64,000 nt of DNA from Cylicocyclus nassatus (taxonomy: Eukaryota; Nematoda; Chromadorea; Rhabditida; Strongylidae). Each line of letters starts with the position of its first letter. Within the stretch, counting starts at the first letter, position 1. The position numbers were made by a program, and so were the translations under genes. Where the stretch lies: the NCBI GenBank assembly GCA_958299035.1, contig CATQJL010000001.1, positions 1,364,001-1,428,000 on the forward strand. Direction: 5' to 3'. This document shows, in pieces, positions 21,365-33,138 of the stretch. The notes under the pieces are model-generated. The model saw only the letters and a program-made list of their open reading frames with translations. It was not told where the DNA came from and did no database searches.

Positions 21365-21368
<4 letters not shown>
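20999..21368 (+). repeat. 3' LTR of retrotransposon, 370 bp
   Basis: Partner of 17405-17775, TGTCAG...TTACA. Preceded by the polypurine tract and followed by TACA and a TA microsatellite. Confidence 0.9.
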
Positions 21369-21413
<45 letters not shown>

Positions 21414-21416
<3 letters not shown>

Positions 21417-21778
21417 TGGCGTACCCAGGATTTCGGCTCGGGGGGGGGGGCGCGACAAAAATTTTTTTCTAAAGAAGGTGCGTGGCGTTAGCCACGCACT
21501 CCGAAAAATTTTTTGGGGTGCTTTTAAGAACTTTTGCGGGTCACCGACCCCTAAAATCTGGAAAAAGGGGGCGTGGCGTCAGCCACGCCCCCGAAAAAAT
21601 TTTTTTTACAAGGCTAATTAAAATTTTTAAAATTTTTTAAAAATTATTTTAATTATTTACAAAAATAAACAAGTCACTTGCACATTTTTATAATTCATAT
21701 AAGTAACTTTCAAAAATTTCGCGACCCATTCTCGGGGGGGGGGGGCGCGCGCCCCCCCCCCCCCCTCGGTACGCCACT

Positions 21779-21779
<1 letters not shown>
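21414..21779 (+). mobile_element. hAT-type MITE, CAGTGGCGTACC family, 366 bp
   Basis: Ends CAGTGGCGTACCCAGGATTT and GGTACGCCACTG. Runs of G after the left end and C before the right end are family features. Contains GGCGTGGCGTCAGCCACGCC hairpins. Here it sits between TA microsatellites (21369-21413 and 21780-21811). Cleaner copies with exact 8-bp duplications are at 37173-37556 and 29640-29802. Confidence 0.85.
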
Positions 21780-21811
<32 letters not shown>

Positions 21812-21814
<3 letters not shown>

Positions 21815-22510
21815 AGTGCGTCACCTCTGCTTCGCAGAGGTTCGCACTGCCCTACTTTCTGTATGCCTAACTCATTCCCGCATAATAATGACATTGGAAC
21901 TCACCCAGCCATGCAGCTATCACGAATAATTTGTAAACAGTTACTCTTTCCCAGATTTGTGTGAGATCGGTATTTTCGCGTGGATGAAATTTTTCGAGAA
22001 GAATTAATGCGAATTTGAATTGTTTTTTGGACTTTCTATGATCTGGTAGTCGCCATAACGACAATAATCACCGTGGACTACACTCCTGTGCAAAAATCTT
22101 CTCAAACGATCAGGTAAAATCTTGGCAAATTGAACATTTATGCAACTTATTCTTTTTGGCGCCATTTTCGTAAACTAATCAACTTTAGTCCAATTTTTTG
22201 GGTTAACGTCCATGGCTTGCACATTAGCTTGTCAAACGTATTCATGACTTCGCAAAAAATGTTGGTACCGGCCCAATTTTGCTGGTCAAAAGCCAAGTGG
22301 ATCCGCTTGAGGCGCAATTTTCAACGGACCCACTCAACGGATCCGCTCCTGATTTTGCATGGTGGGCTTTCACGCAGGTAGCGTGCGCTATGCAAAATTT
22401 GGGCTTAGAACGTTGGCTGGAACACGCTCTACCAATTTCGTAACGGACAGGCAGACACACGCACACACACACAAAAAAACGTAAACACTCTTAGCCCGTT
22501 ATTATAAGTT
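21812..22510. mobile_element. CACTGG-hairpin element, copy 1
   Basis: One end is a nested hairpin: ACCAGTGCG...CGCACTG enclosing CCTCTGCTTCGCAGAGG. The other end has a (CA)n/CAGACA stretch, then CGTAAAC and TAGCCCGTTATTATAAG. No coding sequence. The pairing of a CA/GT-rich end with a hairpin end recalls Helitron or retroposon architecture, but I cannot assign a class. Confidence 0.6.
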
Positions 22511-23213
22511 ACCAGTGCGTCACCTCCGCTTCGCGGAGGTTTGCACTGGCTCTCCTATCCGTTTGCCTTTCTCATACTCGCATAATGATGACTTTGAAAG
22601 CCACCATGCGATGCTGAACATCACAAATGAAAAGTAAACACCTGTTCATTCTTGAAGCATCTCCAAGTAAGATCGGTAATTTTGAGAGAAAAAAACTTGT
22701 CGCAAAGGAACACTTGCGAATTTGATTAAATTACTGAATTTGTTTTAGCTTGGTAGTCGTCATAAGGATAATAGTCACTTTGAGCTAAATTTCCGTGCAA
22801 AAATCTTTTCAAGTCTGAAGGTAAAACCTTGCCAAATCGACTATCTACGCGATCACCACTTCTTGGTGCTGTTTTCGCAGAAAAGCAAACTTTTTGAGCA
22901 CTTTTTGGGCTAGAATTCATGAGGCGCAGATGTACTTGTCAGGCAAATCATGACTTCGCAAAAAATCGAATTAATGACCTAGTTTTGCGTGCCAAAAGCC
23001 GCGTGGATCCGCTTGACGCACAATTTTTGTAACATCAACGCAACGGATCCTTACGAAATTTTGCATGATGGGCCTAGATGCTGGCAAGGTGCTATGACCA
23101 AAACTTCAGCTCAAGACATTTGCTGGAACTCGCTGTATGAATTTCGTGACAGACAGACGTACACACAGACACACAGACAAACAGACGTAAACAACCCATA
23201 GCCCGTTATTATT
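22511..23213. mobile_element. CACTGG-hairpin element, copy 2
   Basis: Same orientation and structure as copy 1, directly following it: ACCAGTGCGTCACCTCCGCT hairpin at the left, CAGACACACAGACAAACAG and TAGCCCGTTATTATT at the right. Confidence 0.6.
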
Positions 23214-23237
23214 AAGTCATAGAATGATATTATAACT

Positions 23238-23947
23238 CATAATAACGGGCTAAGGATGTTTACGTGAGTTTGTGTGTCTGTGTGTGCGTATGTGTGTGTG
23301 AGTGTGTCTGTTACGAAATTCGTAGAGCGTGTTCCAGCCAACGTCCTGGGCTCAAATTTTGCACAGCGCATGCTACCCGCATGAAAGGCCAACACGCAAA
23401 AGCACGAGCAGATTTGTTGAGCGGATCCCTCAGAAACTGCGCGCCAAATGGATCCACTTTGCATTTGAGCTGCAAAATTGGGTCCCTAATTCCACTTTTT
23501 GCAGATTCATGGATGTTTATGCCATGTAAATGTGCAAGCCATGAACTTAGGCCCAAAAAAGTGATAAAAAATCCGTTACTTTACAAAACCGGAGCCAAAA
23601 AGTATTGGTTGCGTAAATGGTCATTTTGCCAAGCTTTTACCAAAACATTTGACGAGATTTTTGCACAAAGATGCAGCTCACGGTGTCTGTTCTTATTGCA
23701 ACTGTCAAAACCATGGGAAAATCAAAAACTCATAAAAATTTGCGTTTGTTCTCCTGCAAAAACTCTCACCCACGCGAAATCACCGTTTCACATAGAAAAG
23801 CTTTTGGAATGAGTAGTTGTTTACATTTTGTCCGTGATAGTCGGCAATGCTCGGTGAGTTCCAATGCCATCATTATGCGAGAATGTAGGGCCTAGATAGT
23901 AAAGCGGACCAGTGCGAGCCTTTGCGAAGCAGAGGTGACGCACTGGT
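23238..23947. mobile_element. CACTGG-hairpin element, copy 3 (reverse)
   Basis: Inverted relative to copies 1 and 2: AATAACGGGCTAAGGATGTT, a GTGTGTGTCTG stretch, and the hairpin end near 23910-23947. The counterpart in arm 2 is 54572-55285. Confidence 0.6.
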
Positions 23948-23952
23948 ATAAA

Positions 23953-24898
23953 TTAGGTTGATGCAAAAATAATGAGCGTTTTTGTTTGCTTGCTTTAACA
24001 AAGCAACCAGACTCAACCCAACAAAGAGTAAGGGGTACTGTTCGATAGAGCAAAGCAAGCTCTACAAGATGGCACTCATGCTTTGCGCCATGCTCAATCC
24101 ACGGAGAGTTCGAATTCAAAATCTAAAGATTTCCAAATGCCCAAAAAATCCAAAAAAAAATCAGATCTTTGTTCAATTAATTTCTATGGACCTCCCACTC
24201 GCTCATATCAATACTATCGATATCTGATATCCCATATGTGCGATTGCCGTATTTTTTCCTTGACTAGAAACTGAGAAAACGAAAATTTCCCTGATTTTCT
24301 CAAAGCAATGCTGAGCCGTTTTTGCATATGTAGTTCTATACTACAAGCCTAGGTAAGCATAACTGTAGATTTTCAGCCCATTCCAAGCGGTAGTTTTCGA
24401 AAAATAACGGATTCGGATTTTTTCGTTTCAGTTTCAGTGCTAAAATCGACATTTCTCGAAAAATACCGCTCGAAATAGGCTGAAAACTTACAGTTATGCT
24501 TATCTAGGCTTGTAGTATAGAACTACATATGCAAAAACGGCTCAGCATTGCTTTGAGAAAATTAGGGAAATTTTCGTTTTCTCAGTTTCTAGTCAAGGAA
24601 AAAATACGGCAATCGCACATATGGATATCAGATATCGATAGTATTGATATGAGCGAGTGGGAGGTCCGTAGAAATTATTTGGATGAAGATCTGATTTTTT
24701 TAAATTTTTTGGGCATTTGGAAATCTTTAGATTGAGTTCAACTCTCCGTGGATCGAGCATGGCGCAAAGGCATGAGTGCCATCTTGTAGAGCTTGCTTTG
24801 CTCTATCGAACAGTACCCCTTACCCTTTGTTGGGTTGAGTCTGGTTGCTTTGTTGAAGCAAGCAAATAAAAACGCTCATTATTTTTGCATCAACCTAA
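23953..24898. mobile_element. Fold-back MITE, TTAGGTTGATGCAAAAATAA type, 946 bp
   Basis: Complete copy of the family split at 13828-15864. Ends are TTAGGTTGATGCAAAAATAA and complement, and the halves mirror around 24425. Arm 2 counterpart 53624-54566. Confidence 0.9.
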
Positions 24899-24902
24899 TA
24901 TA

Positions 24903-25532
24903 TACAGGGTGTCCCCAAAAAAATGTTTCGAACGTTTGATCGTTAATTTCTCTCTTCCCAAGAAGTCTTTTGCCTTGCTTCAGGTACCGTTTTGTAGAGC
25001 TGGCTTCAACTTAGATTTGCATTAGAGAACGAATCACCCAACTCTCTTTATTACTGTAGTATTACGGTAGAAACTTGATTCCGAATTTGCTTTCGGCATC
25101 TGCGAAGCGCTTTTGTGATGGAAGATATAAGAGTTTCTGAGGCAAAAATTCAAGATTTTGATTAAGGTAAAAATGTGTGTTGAGGTCTTTTCGGTGCCTG
25201 AATGGAGTAACGACTGTCTCAAAATTACTAGAATGAAGATATTGACTGCACAAAGCACCCTGGCAGTAATCATAAGCCTCTTCAAGCTCACTCTACAGTT
25301 CTGAAAGATTTCATTGTAGCTGCGTCTCGAAATTTTTGTTTTAAAAATTTTCCATAACTCCCCTCCCAGAAGCGCTTTGCGGATAGCGAAAGCAGATTTG
25401 GGATCAGCGTTCCATGCTCATAAGACAGTGTACATTTCCTATGGTAACGTCACTTCGACCAAGTATCATTTCCTTATGAGAAGTGTAGCGATAGCAGTTA
25501 TCAGCAAGTATCAATGCAAGTATTATTGTGCA
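24903..25532 (+). mobile_element. GGGTGTCCC-family left end and following unique-like DNA
   Basis: CAGGGTGTCCCCAAAAAAAT then the family interior to about 25075. The rest to 25532 does not match the family and has no gene I can support. Shared with arm 2 (52985-53620). Confidence 0.6.
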
Positions 25533-25924
25533 CTAGTTGACTTTCCCGGTCCAGCCCGGGCCATTAGTCACCTGCACTGCAAGTCCCCCCCCCCCCTTCT
25601 TATATGTTGTGGATGACTTATCCTGGAACCCGCTTCGAAACCGCATCCTCGTGATCCTGAGATTAAATGAGCTTCACCGCCCTTCTTTACAGACTATGGT
25701 AAAATGCTTGATTGAACATGATAAACCCTCAATTTCTTAGAAAAACGTAAACAAATCAATAAATCGATAGAAGGATCCAACGAATCGCTGCGAAAAGTAG
25801 CCTATCATCTGCGCAGGGGTCGAAAACATATGTGTGCAAAGTTTCAGCTGAATCGGTTGAGCGGTGCGCGTTTCTATAACGCACATACCCTCCAAACTGA
25901 CAATTTTTGAGTTTTATATATATA
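25533..25924 (-). mobile_element. Helitron-like element A, 392 bp
   Basis: On the + strand it begins CTAG after an A (25532), with a GC hairpin (CCCGGTCCAGCCCGGG) just inside, the mirror image of a Helitron 3' end. It ends with GAGTTTTATATATATA. Its last 180 bp are nearly the same as 27095-27277. Arm 2 has the uninterrupted target, so the insertion postdates or is polymorphic with respect to the duplication. Confidence 0.65.
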
Positions 25925-27277
25925 CTAGCCGGTGTACCCGGCTTTGCTCGGCTGTTTAAGAATGAAATCAGGTTCTACTTGGTTTATTTTTACACTCTTG
26001 CTTATAAGGTGTTTAATGATCTTTACCCAGAGATATTGTGACAAACTGATAGGCTGGCTTTTAATTTTTATTTTAACTGTCTCAGGCTAGCTTTTCAAGG
26101 TTTTTATTTTAACTGTCTTCAATAAATGACCCTTTCGGCGACATATAGTAACTATGAAAGCCAGACAGTAATAAAAATCACTGTATGTTTGCAGTTTTCT
26201 TTCCCAGTCAAATGTAAACAACTCCAGAGACTTTGCGGATTAAGCATTGCGATTTGACATGCAAAGGAGAAATGAGTAGCATTATGACATTCACAATGAT
26301 GAGCTCCATTTTATGTGTTGCTTTGCTGCAAATCGGTCACTCGTTTTGCTCACCACACTGTTTGAACCTGTGTTCAACTGTCTAACATCTTCTTTCTGGC
26401 AAGCTTGACTATGACTAAGTAAGTAATGTTTTACATTATGTGAACAGGCATTTTTCCCCAAAATTTCTGATATGACAAATAATTTGTGCGCCATCTCATG
26501 AAGAATCTTGACCCTTTTATTGTTCAAAGTGAAAAGTGACGAAGAAAGCATTGAATTTTAACTTGAGCACGCCTTTATGCAGCACACTCACTGCAAAGCA
26601 CTCTTAATCACTTGCACGCTAAGGTTGACCAGCATGTACAGAGTGTACTCATTCAAAGACAGCATTCAGGCAAATCTGGACATACAGTTGGTTCTGATAT
26701 AGAATATAATTTTGGGGCCCTAAGTAAGATACTGCCCAAGCGGCAGCTCAAATGGTGAGCTCACAGTTGAGATATTCGCCTCCAAACTGGACCCCAGGAT
26801 CGTATTCGCATGAATTCATGGCGCGACTCGCGTGGGTCCTCGGCGAAGCTGATGTGTCGCGCCATGAACCCATGCAAATACGATCCCGGGGCCCGGTTTG
26901 GAAACGAATATCTCGACTGTGAGCTCACCATCCAGAGGCCCAGATTTGCCTGGACGCTGCCTTTAGATAACGATTGAAACTCACATCAAAGAGAGAGCAC
27001 CTTTCACTGCACTTCGCTAACAGAGGTCCACAATGAAACATGCCGGCTTTGTTTACAACCTCTGTTTTGATTGCCGATGATAAGAATCATTTTCATTGTA
27101 AAGTGCTAGAAATCAATAAATCGATAGAAGGACCCAACGAATCGCCGCAAAAAGTAGCCTATCATCTGCGCAAGGGTCGAAAACGTATATGTGCAAAGTT
27201 TCAGCTGAATCGGTTAAGTGGCGCGCGTTTCTATAACGCACATACCCTCCAAACTGACAATTTTTGAGTTTTATATA
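25925..27277 (-). mobile_element. Helitron-like element B, about 1.35 kb
   Basis: Begins CTAGCCGGTGTACCCGGCTT after A (25924) and ends with the same 180-bp terminal block as element A. It abuts A head-to-tail. The interior holds a fold-back at 26752-26932. No Rep or helicase coding is visible; the interior frames are short. Confidence 0.6.
26752..26932. repeat. Inverted repeat inside Helitron B
   Basis: Arms of about 75 bp (ATGGTGAGCTCACAGTTGAG ... GGCGCGAC and its complement) surround a short GC-rich loop. Probably a small MITE nested in the Helitron. Confidence 0.75.
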
Positions 27278-27279
27278 TA

Positions 27280-28911
27280 CAGGGTGTCCCAAAAAATGTG
27301 AACACTGTTTGATCGTTAATAACTCCCTTGCTTTCATGTCTTTCGCCGAGCTTGAGGCACCATTCTGTAGAGCGAGGTTCAACTTAGATATCTTATATAT
27401 AAAGCTGAATGTCTGTTTGTATGTATGTCTGTCTGTCTGTATGTCTGTCTGTCTGTGTGTACGTATGTTCCGAATAGAAAATTCCATTTCTGAACCGATC
27501 CGGACCAAACTTGGCACACATACACTACGGGCCCCGGCGGGTGTCATAGGCTACTTTTCGTCATCGATCGATATCGATTTTATCGATTTTTATCGATTTT
27601 TTTGCTAAGTTCACCTACGGGGCTGGGAGTTGGCACAGGGGGGTAATCGAGCATGGGGATTCCGAATACAATATTGGTTTTCAGGATTATCGATTACTTT
27701 TATCGATTTTATCGATTTTTTTTGCAAAGTTTGAGCTACGGGGCTGGGAGTTGGCACAGGGGGGTAATCGAGCATGGGGATTCCGAATACAATATTGGTT
27801 TTCAGGATTATCGATTACTTTCATCGATTTTATCGATTTTTTTGCAAAGTTTGAGCTACGGGGCTGGGAGTTCGCACAGGGGGGTAATCGAGCATGGGGA
27901 TTCCGAATACAATATTGGTTTTCAGGATTATCGATTACTTTTATCGATTTTATCGATTTTTTGCAAAGTTTGAGCTAGGGGGCTGGGAGTTGGCACAGGG
28001 GGGTAAACGAGCATGCTGATCACCCCCAAGGGGGGTGATCAGCATGCTCGATTACACTGCTGTGCCAAATTCCAGCCCCGCAGGTCAAACTTTACAAAAA
28101 AAATCGATAAAATCGATAAAAGTAATGGACGATCCTGAAAACTAATGTTGTATTCGGAATCCCCATGCTCACTTCCCCCCCTGTGCCAACTCCTAGCCCT
28201 GTAGGTGAACTCTGCAAAAAATCGATAAAAATCGGTAAAATCGACATCGATCGATAACGAAAAGTGGACTGTGACACCCGCCGGGGCCCGAAGTGTATGT
28301 GTGCCAAGTTTGGTCCGGATACGGCGGAGCCGGGTAAGCCAGCTAGTGTAGTATAAAGCAAAACTTCGATCTCACTTCGTTACTGAAGGATTACGGTAGG
28401 AAATTCGACAAGGGTTTTAGGCCGTTGAAGGCCATTTTCTGCCTCGAAACAGAACCAAACAAGCCAAAATCTTTTGTACTATGGTAATGGAAGCCGCTGA
28501 CTTCAAATATGAAATTTTCACTTTACTACAATGCTTCTTTTCAAAGTTATCCTAGGTAAACTGTAATAACTGACTTTCCAGCATGTGTCAAAATTGTGAC
28601 TACATCATCAAAAAGGCAAGAACACTCGTAAAAAGTTGTGTAGTGGAATCAGCGTGCGCAAAAACCTTAATACACGATTTTTCAGATTTTTTGAAAAAAT
28701 TTGGTCAGATGTCATGTTTTACAATGGTTCCACATGCTGGAAATTCTTACCGTAATCCTACAGTAACGAAGAGCAAACGGTGGTCCGCTCTATACTATAA
28801 ATCTAAGTTAAACCTCGCTCTACAGAATGGTGCCTCATGCTCGGCGAAAGACGTGAAAGCAAGGGAGTTATTAAAAATCAAACAGTGTTCACATTTTTTT
28901 GGGACACCCTG
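27280..28911. mobile_element. Fold-back GGGTGTCCC MITE containing a Helitron
   Basis: CAGGGTGTCCCAAAAAATGT at the left and its complement at the right, flanked by TA. Inverted arms of about 110 bp reach the GTTCAACTTAGAT/ATCTAAGTTAAAC point. The left arm is interrupted there by the Helitron at 27391-28346. Confidence 0.85.
27391..28346 (+). mobile_element. Helitron, 956 bp
   Basis: TC start, CTAG end, flanked by A (27390) and T (28347). Closely similar to 1290-2377. It contains three near-identical 125-bp TATCGATTTT units on one side, the GATCAGCATGC palindrome in the middle, and fewer inverted units on the other side. Confidence 0.9.
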
Positions 28912-28915
28912 TATA

Positions 28916-29592
28916 CAGAGTGTCCCAAAAGTATGTATCGAACGTTTGATCGTTAATAACTCTCTTCCCAAGAAGTCTTTTGCCTTGCTTCAGGTACCGT
29001 TTTGTAGAGCTGGCTTCAACTTAGATTTGCAGTATAGAACGAATCACTCATTTCTCTTCATTACTGTAGGATTACGGTAGAAACTTCAAGGAGGGTTTTA
29101 AGCAGTGAAAGGCCATATTTTGCCCCAGAAAGGAAACAAAACAGCCTTAAAACTTTTACACTAGGCTAATTAGAGTTGCTGATTATAACTGTAAAGTTCC
29201 CAACTTATTATGATGCTTCATTGAAGAGTTATGCCAGGTAAGAAGTAGCGGCCATTTTTTCAATGTTCCTAAAAAGTGGGATTGCACCGTTTAGAAAGCT
29301 TCGTAATCTTGTGAATAGTTAATTATTGAACTCAGCGTCCATAAAAACCCTATTACACAAGTTTTCACGATTTTTTGAAAAATTTTGAAACGGCAGCTTT
29401 TTTCACATTAACACCATATGTTTCAAGTTTCTACCGTAATCCTACAGTAATGAAGAGAGATGAATGATTCGTTCTATAGTGCAAATCTAAGTTGAAGCCA
29501 GCTCTACAAAACGGTACCTAAAGCAAGGCAAAAGACTTCTTGGGAAGAGAGTTATTAACGATCAAACGTTCGATACATACTTTTGGGACACC

Positions 29593-29595
<3 letters not shown>
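28916..29595. mobile_element. GGGTGTCCC MITE, 680 bp
   Basis: CAGAGTGTCCCAAAAGTATG at the left and CATACTTTTGGGACACCCTG at the right, flanked by TA. Inverted arms of about 170 bp. It immediately follows the 27280-28911 copy, separated only by TATA. Right of it is a (TA)n run to 29630. Confidence 0.9.
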
Positions 29596-29632
<37 letters not shown>

Positions 29633-29639
29633 TTTTAAG

Positions 29640-29802
29640 CAGTGACGTACCCAGGATTTCGGCTCGGCGGGGAAGGGGGGGGGAGGCGCGACAAAAATTT
29701 TTTTCTAATGAAGGTGCGTGGCGTTAGCCGCGCACTCCGAAATTCTTTTTGGTGTGCTTTCTAAAATTTTCGCGTGCTCAGAACCCCGAAGGTACGCCAC
29801 TG
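29640..29802 (+). mobile_element. hAT-type MITE, 163 bp
   Basis: CAGTGACGTACCCAGG...GGTACGCCACTG flanked by exact 8-bp CTTTTAAG on both sides (29632-29639, 29803-29810). Arm 2 counterpart 52818-52975 with the complementary duplication. Confidence 0.9.
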
Positions 29803-30958
29803 CTTTTAAGACACCCCGTATCATTATATGCAGTGACGGGGTTGTAGTCAGCGATTTAAAATTCAATTATTTAAGGTCATCACTATTCCACTGGAGTCTT
29901 TTTACAAAGAACTTAATGAAGAGCAACGAGCCAGAGCCGCTGTTGGGGAGTTCGACTTCGACCATCCTTGTCGGTATACAATTGGTATTTGTCCCTCTAG
30001 CAATAAAATATGCATTGCGGCAATAGTACCATATATTGAGTTGGCACAAAAGGCTTTGTTCAATCTCAAGCATCGATAATTTTTTGAATTTTGAGCATTC
30101 AAAGCTTCAAATACAGGAAATAGGGCAAAAGTTGCGCTTTACAGTATTTATCTCAACACAGGTTCTTCTGGCTAGTCTAGAAGAAACGATCCGAAAATGG
30201 CAATTCAAACTTTAGGATCGTTAATTGGGCTTTAAAGTACGGGTTTTGCCGCTAGCGAACCCAAATTCCTTTACATAGAGGTCCACATTATCTATCTCAA
30301 GAAAATCTGTATGGCTAGCCGTGGAGAAACAATCAAAAAATGGTGGAAGTTCACGTGATTACTAATTTGGTCTCAATTGCCGCTAGCGAGCCCAAATTCC
30401 TTGCGCAGAGTTTCATGTTGCCGTGGCAGGCTTTATTCTCGAATGGAAATGCAAGAATAAAAATTTCTTGAAAATTTCGCTCTGCAGGGATTTCCTGATC
30501 TCTGCATTTTTAGAAGCAAACCTGGTCTGACGCGCGAGAAAAAGTTTACCATGTTCAAGCTAGACAATTTTTTGATTCAAGCTGAATTTTTGTGAGAAAA
30601 TTCGATTATAAGGAATTTTTCTGCAGATCGGCGTTTTTCACGGGTTTCTTGCATTTCCACACGAGATTAAAGCTTCCGACGGCGACTCGCGAATAACTGC
30701 TATATAAAAGATTTTTATGAATTTTTTGGGTCTAGTTAGCGGCACTATGGTAGTTCGTGGGTAAACTGAAAATTTGAATTATTGAAATGCCGTCTTTGGA
30801 ATCTTGGTTGTCTGGCACTAGCGGAAGAAAGGTGGCTCGATAGCTATCGTAAAACGCAGCTTTCCTGCTTGCAAGGATGGTGTCAGAAGTCGCAGTGACC
30901 TTCCTTTTGACATAAGATAGTTATCATCTGAAGCAGTTTGAAACGCTGACAAGTCATA

Positions 30959-31066
30959 TTGTTTGTTAGTGATATTGTGCCAAACAGGTTTTTATGGTGG
31001 ATCTTAATTGCCATAAAAAATCACCATAAAAACCTGTTTGGCACAATATCACTAACAAACAATACG
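30959..31066. repeat. 108-bp perfect hairpin
   Basis: Stems of about 44 bp (TATTGTTTGTTAGTGATATT...) around a loop GATCTTAATTGCC. Counterpart at 51581-51688 in arm 2. 29811-30958 and 31067-31747 have no gene I can support; frames there are short and present in both arms as non-coding repeats would be. Confidence 0.9.
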
Positions 31067-31747
31067 AAATGCCCAGGTTTAAAGAAGAGAGCACATGGAA
31101 GCTGACAAGTCAGCCTTGTTCAGCTGCAGAATGGTTCTGGATCAGGAGTTATTTAACTTAATTTCGGCGAATTTACCACCTGAAAGCAACCAAATACCAA
31201 AGCCCTTGTATTGTGGGCTCAAACTTACAAGGGAAGGAATGTTTGTCGAAGTGGCCTTTTAAGGCGATATGTACATTATCTTATAGAGCTTAGAACACTG
31301 ATTTCAAACCTGTTTTCGCTGTCTGCTGCCGGCTTCTGGGCGAGGAGTTATGAAGTTTTTTGTAAGTAAAATGTTAAGTGTAAGATTAGCGTAAAGTGAG
31401 TCATAACATTTTTCCAGGGCTCAACTGGTAATCGGGTCACTCGGTGCAATGAACATTTTTGATTCGAATATATCATCTCGCTGCTGCCTCATTTGAGCGT
31501 TAGGAAAAGGTTATGACTGAGTTTACTTTGATCTTGCATTCAACTTATTACCCACAAAAACGTTCATAATTCCTCGCCCAGAAGGTCGCAGTAGATAGGA
31601 AAGGTAGATTTGGAATCAGCGTTCCAAGCTCTACAAGATAGTAACTTCAACTCCAGGGCTCAACTGATAATCGGGTCATCGGGTCATTGGAACGAGTTTG
31701 TCTTTTCTACTATCGAATTCTACGATTTACTTGTCCCGCTAATTGCA

Positions 31748-32348
31748 TAGGTTTCGATGGCGGCGTGGCGTTATGGAGCAAAGTTACGCCGCATTCGCTT
31801 GCGGTATATTCTGGGGGCTCTTTGCGTTGCGTCGCTTCTAATTGCAGCCGCAGGGGAGTTAGCGAAACTCAGCGGACTGAGCCATTTTCCATATTCTCCA
31901 TAACAAAGAGATTAAAATGTGGAAGATAAATGGATTTTTAGGATGTCTTAGAAATAGAATATGAGGAAGAAGTGACTGTAAAGCAGAACACAAGAGGAAG
32001 TAAGAGGAAATCAATTTCTCAAAAGCCAGTGACGGAAAGTTTCTATATCTTTTCTGTACTAATTATCGTGTTACCATCCACCTCTTCTGAGCACCTTTAA
32101 TTGAATCCAGTCTTTCCCCAAGATTCATTCCTAAAATTCGCCAATTTTTTCATCTTTTGGTTTTTTATTGCAGTTATAAAGTGAACATCTCGGAACGTAG
32201 CTAGGGAAAATACCTCAATCCGAGTAGGAGCGCACTACTCCTGGAACTGCAATTAGAAGTGCCGCAACGCAAAGGGCCCTCAGGATATAGCGCAGGGGAA
32301 TGCGGCCTAGCTTTGCTCCATAACGCCTGCCTTCCCGGTTTCGATTGA
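31748..32348. repeat. Inverted-repeat element, about 600 bp
   Basis: The block at 31748-31865 (GGCGTTATGGAGCAAAGTTA, TTGCGTTGCGTCGCTTCTAA) returns in reverse complement at 32229-32348. Arms are about 118 bp with about 360 bp of AT-rich interior. Probably a MITE; the exact termini are unclear. Confidence 0.65.
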
Positions 32349-32560
32349 AGCGCGCTCATCCTCAATAGTACCGACGTCGTTGCTATTCCGGATCCTAGGG
32401 GTTCCTTCACACTACGCCGCAGGGCGCGGCGTGCTGCGGCGCATGCGGCAGGATGCGGTAGCACACCACACCGCGTCCTGCGGCGTACGCCGCTGAAGTC
32501 GCAGTGAAAATATACGCTCACGGCAGCACAGCTTCGCCGGTTAAAGGCACCGTTCACCTA

Positions 32561-33138
32561 CTCAGATAACCGCCGGGGGCAGGCGGCCATGTGAATTTTG
32601 AGCAAACGCGCACCGGAAAGATAGTTCGTTGAATTTTTTTGCGGCCCGCTTGCAGAAATTTGGAAGAAAGTTGGCGAAATTAAAGACGAATGCTTGAAGA
32701 ACAATCGCGGTTTCTACATGGATTAGCTGCGGCGCAATGGCCGCATTCTCGCGGACTTTCCGCGAGAATATGCAAAAATTTCGAGGGCCGCACGGTCCTT
32801 CGTGAAGGATTGCGCAACCCCCAGGTACTTTCCGCTGAGAGAAAGTACCTCAAACTTGAGTAATTAAACCAACGGTGACACCTCTGCCACACAGAGTCTT
32901 ACCTGCGCTCGACGTACGCCCGAATGCCTAAAAAGAGTCCGAGCGCTTGCTGAAAGTTTGGGCAGCGCTCGCTGAAAGAAATTATTTGCCGAGCGCTTGC
33001 AAAAAATGCTGTATTGCTGCCCGCTGGCAGAATATGGAAGTGCCGCCCGCTGAAGGTTTGGCCACGCCCCAAAATTCTGCTGACCGCCTGCAGAAAAGCG
33101 CGAGTTTGCGGACCGCCTGCCCCCGGCGATTATCTGAG
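32561..33138. mobile_element. CTCAGA-family element, 578 bp
   Basis: CTCAGATAACCGCCGGGGGC at the left and the near complement at the right, flanked by TA. The interior is built from degenerate 33-36 bp units around GAGCGCTTGCAGAAA. Counterpart at 49500-50078. The same length as the independent copy at 62139-62716. Confidence 0.85.

Larger units (their letters stand above)
17405..21368 (+). mobile_element. LTR retrotransposon lacking pol, about 4.0 kb
   Basis: The pair of about 370-bp LTRs, TACA target duplication and a polypurine tract (20987-20998, GGAGGGGAGGGA) touching the 3' LTR show a complete insertion. The internal 3.2 kb encodes a gag-like protein, a CCHC zinc knuckle and an aspartic protease. 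It then has an unassigned domain and a short C-terminal tail. Reverse transcriptase, RNase H and integrase motifs are absent. The two LTRs differ at perhaps a dozen sites. The gag is frameshifted and interrupted by a MITE (19140-19458). It is best seen as a Ty3/gypsy-like derivative with a pol deletion, or a gag-protease-only non-autonomous family. Confidence 0.85.
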
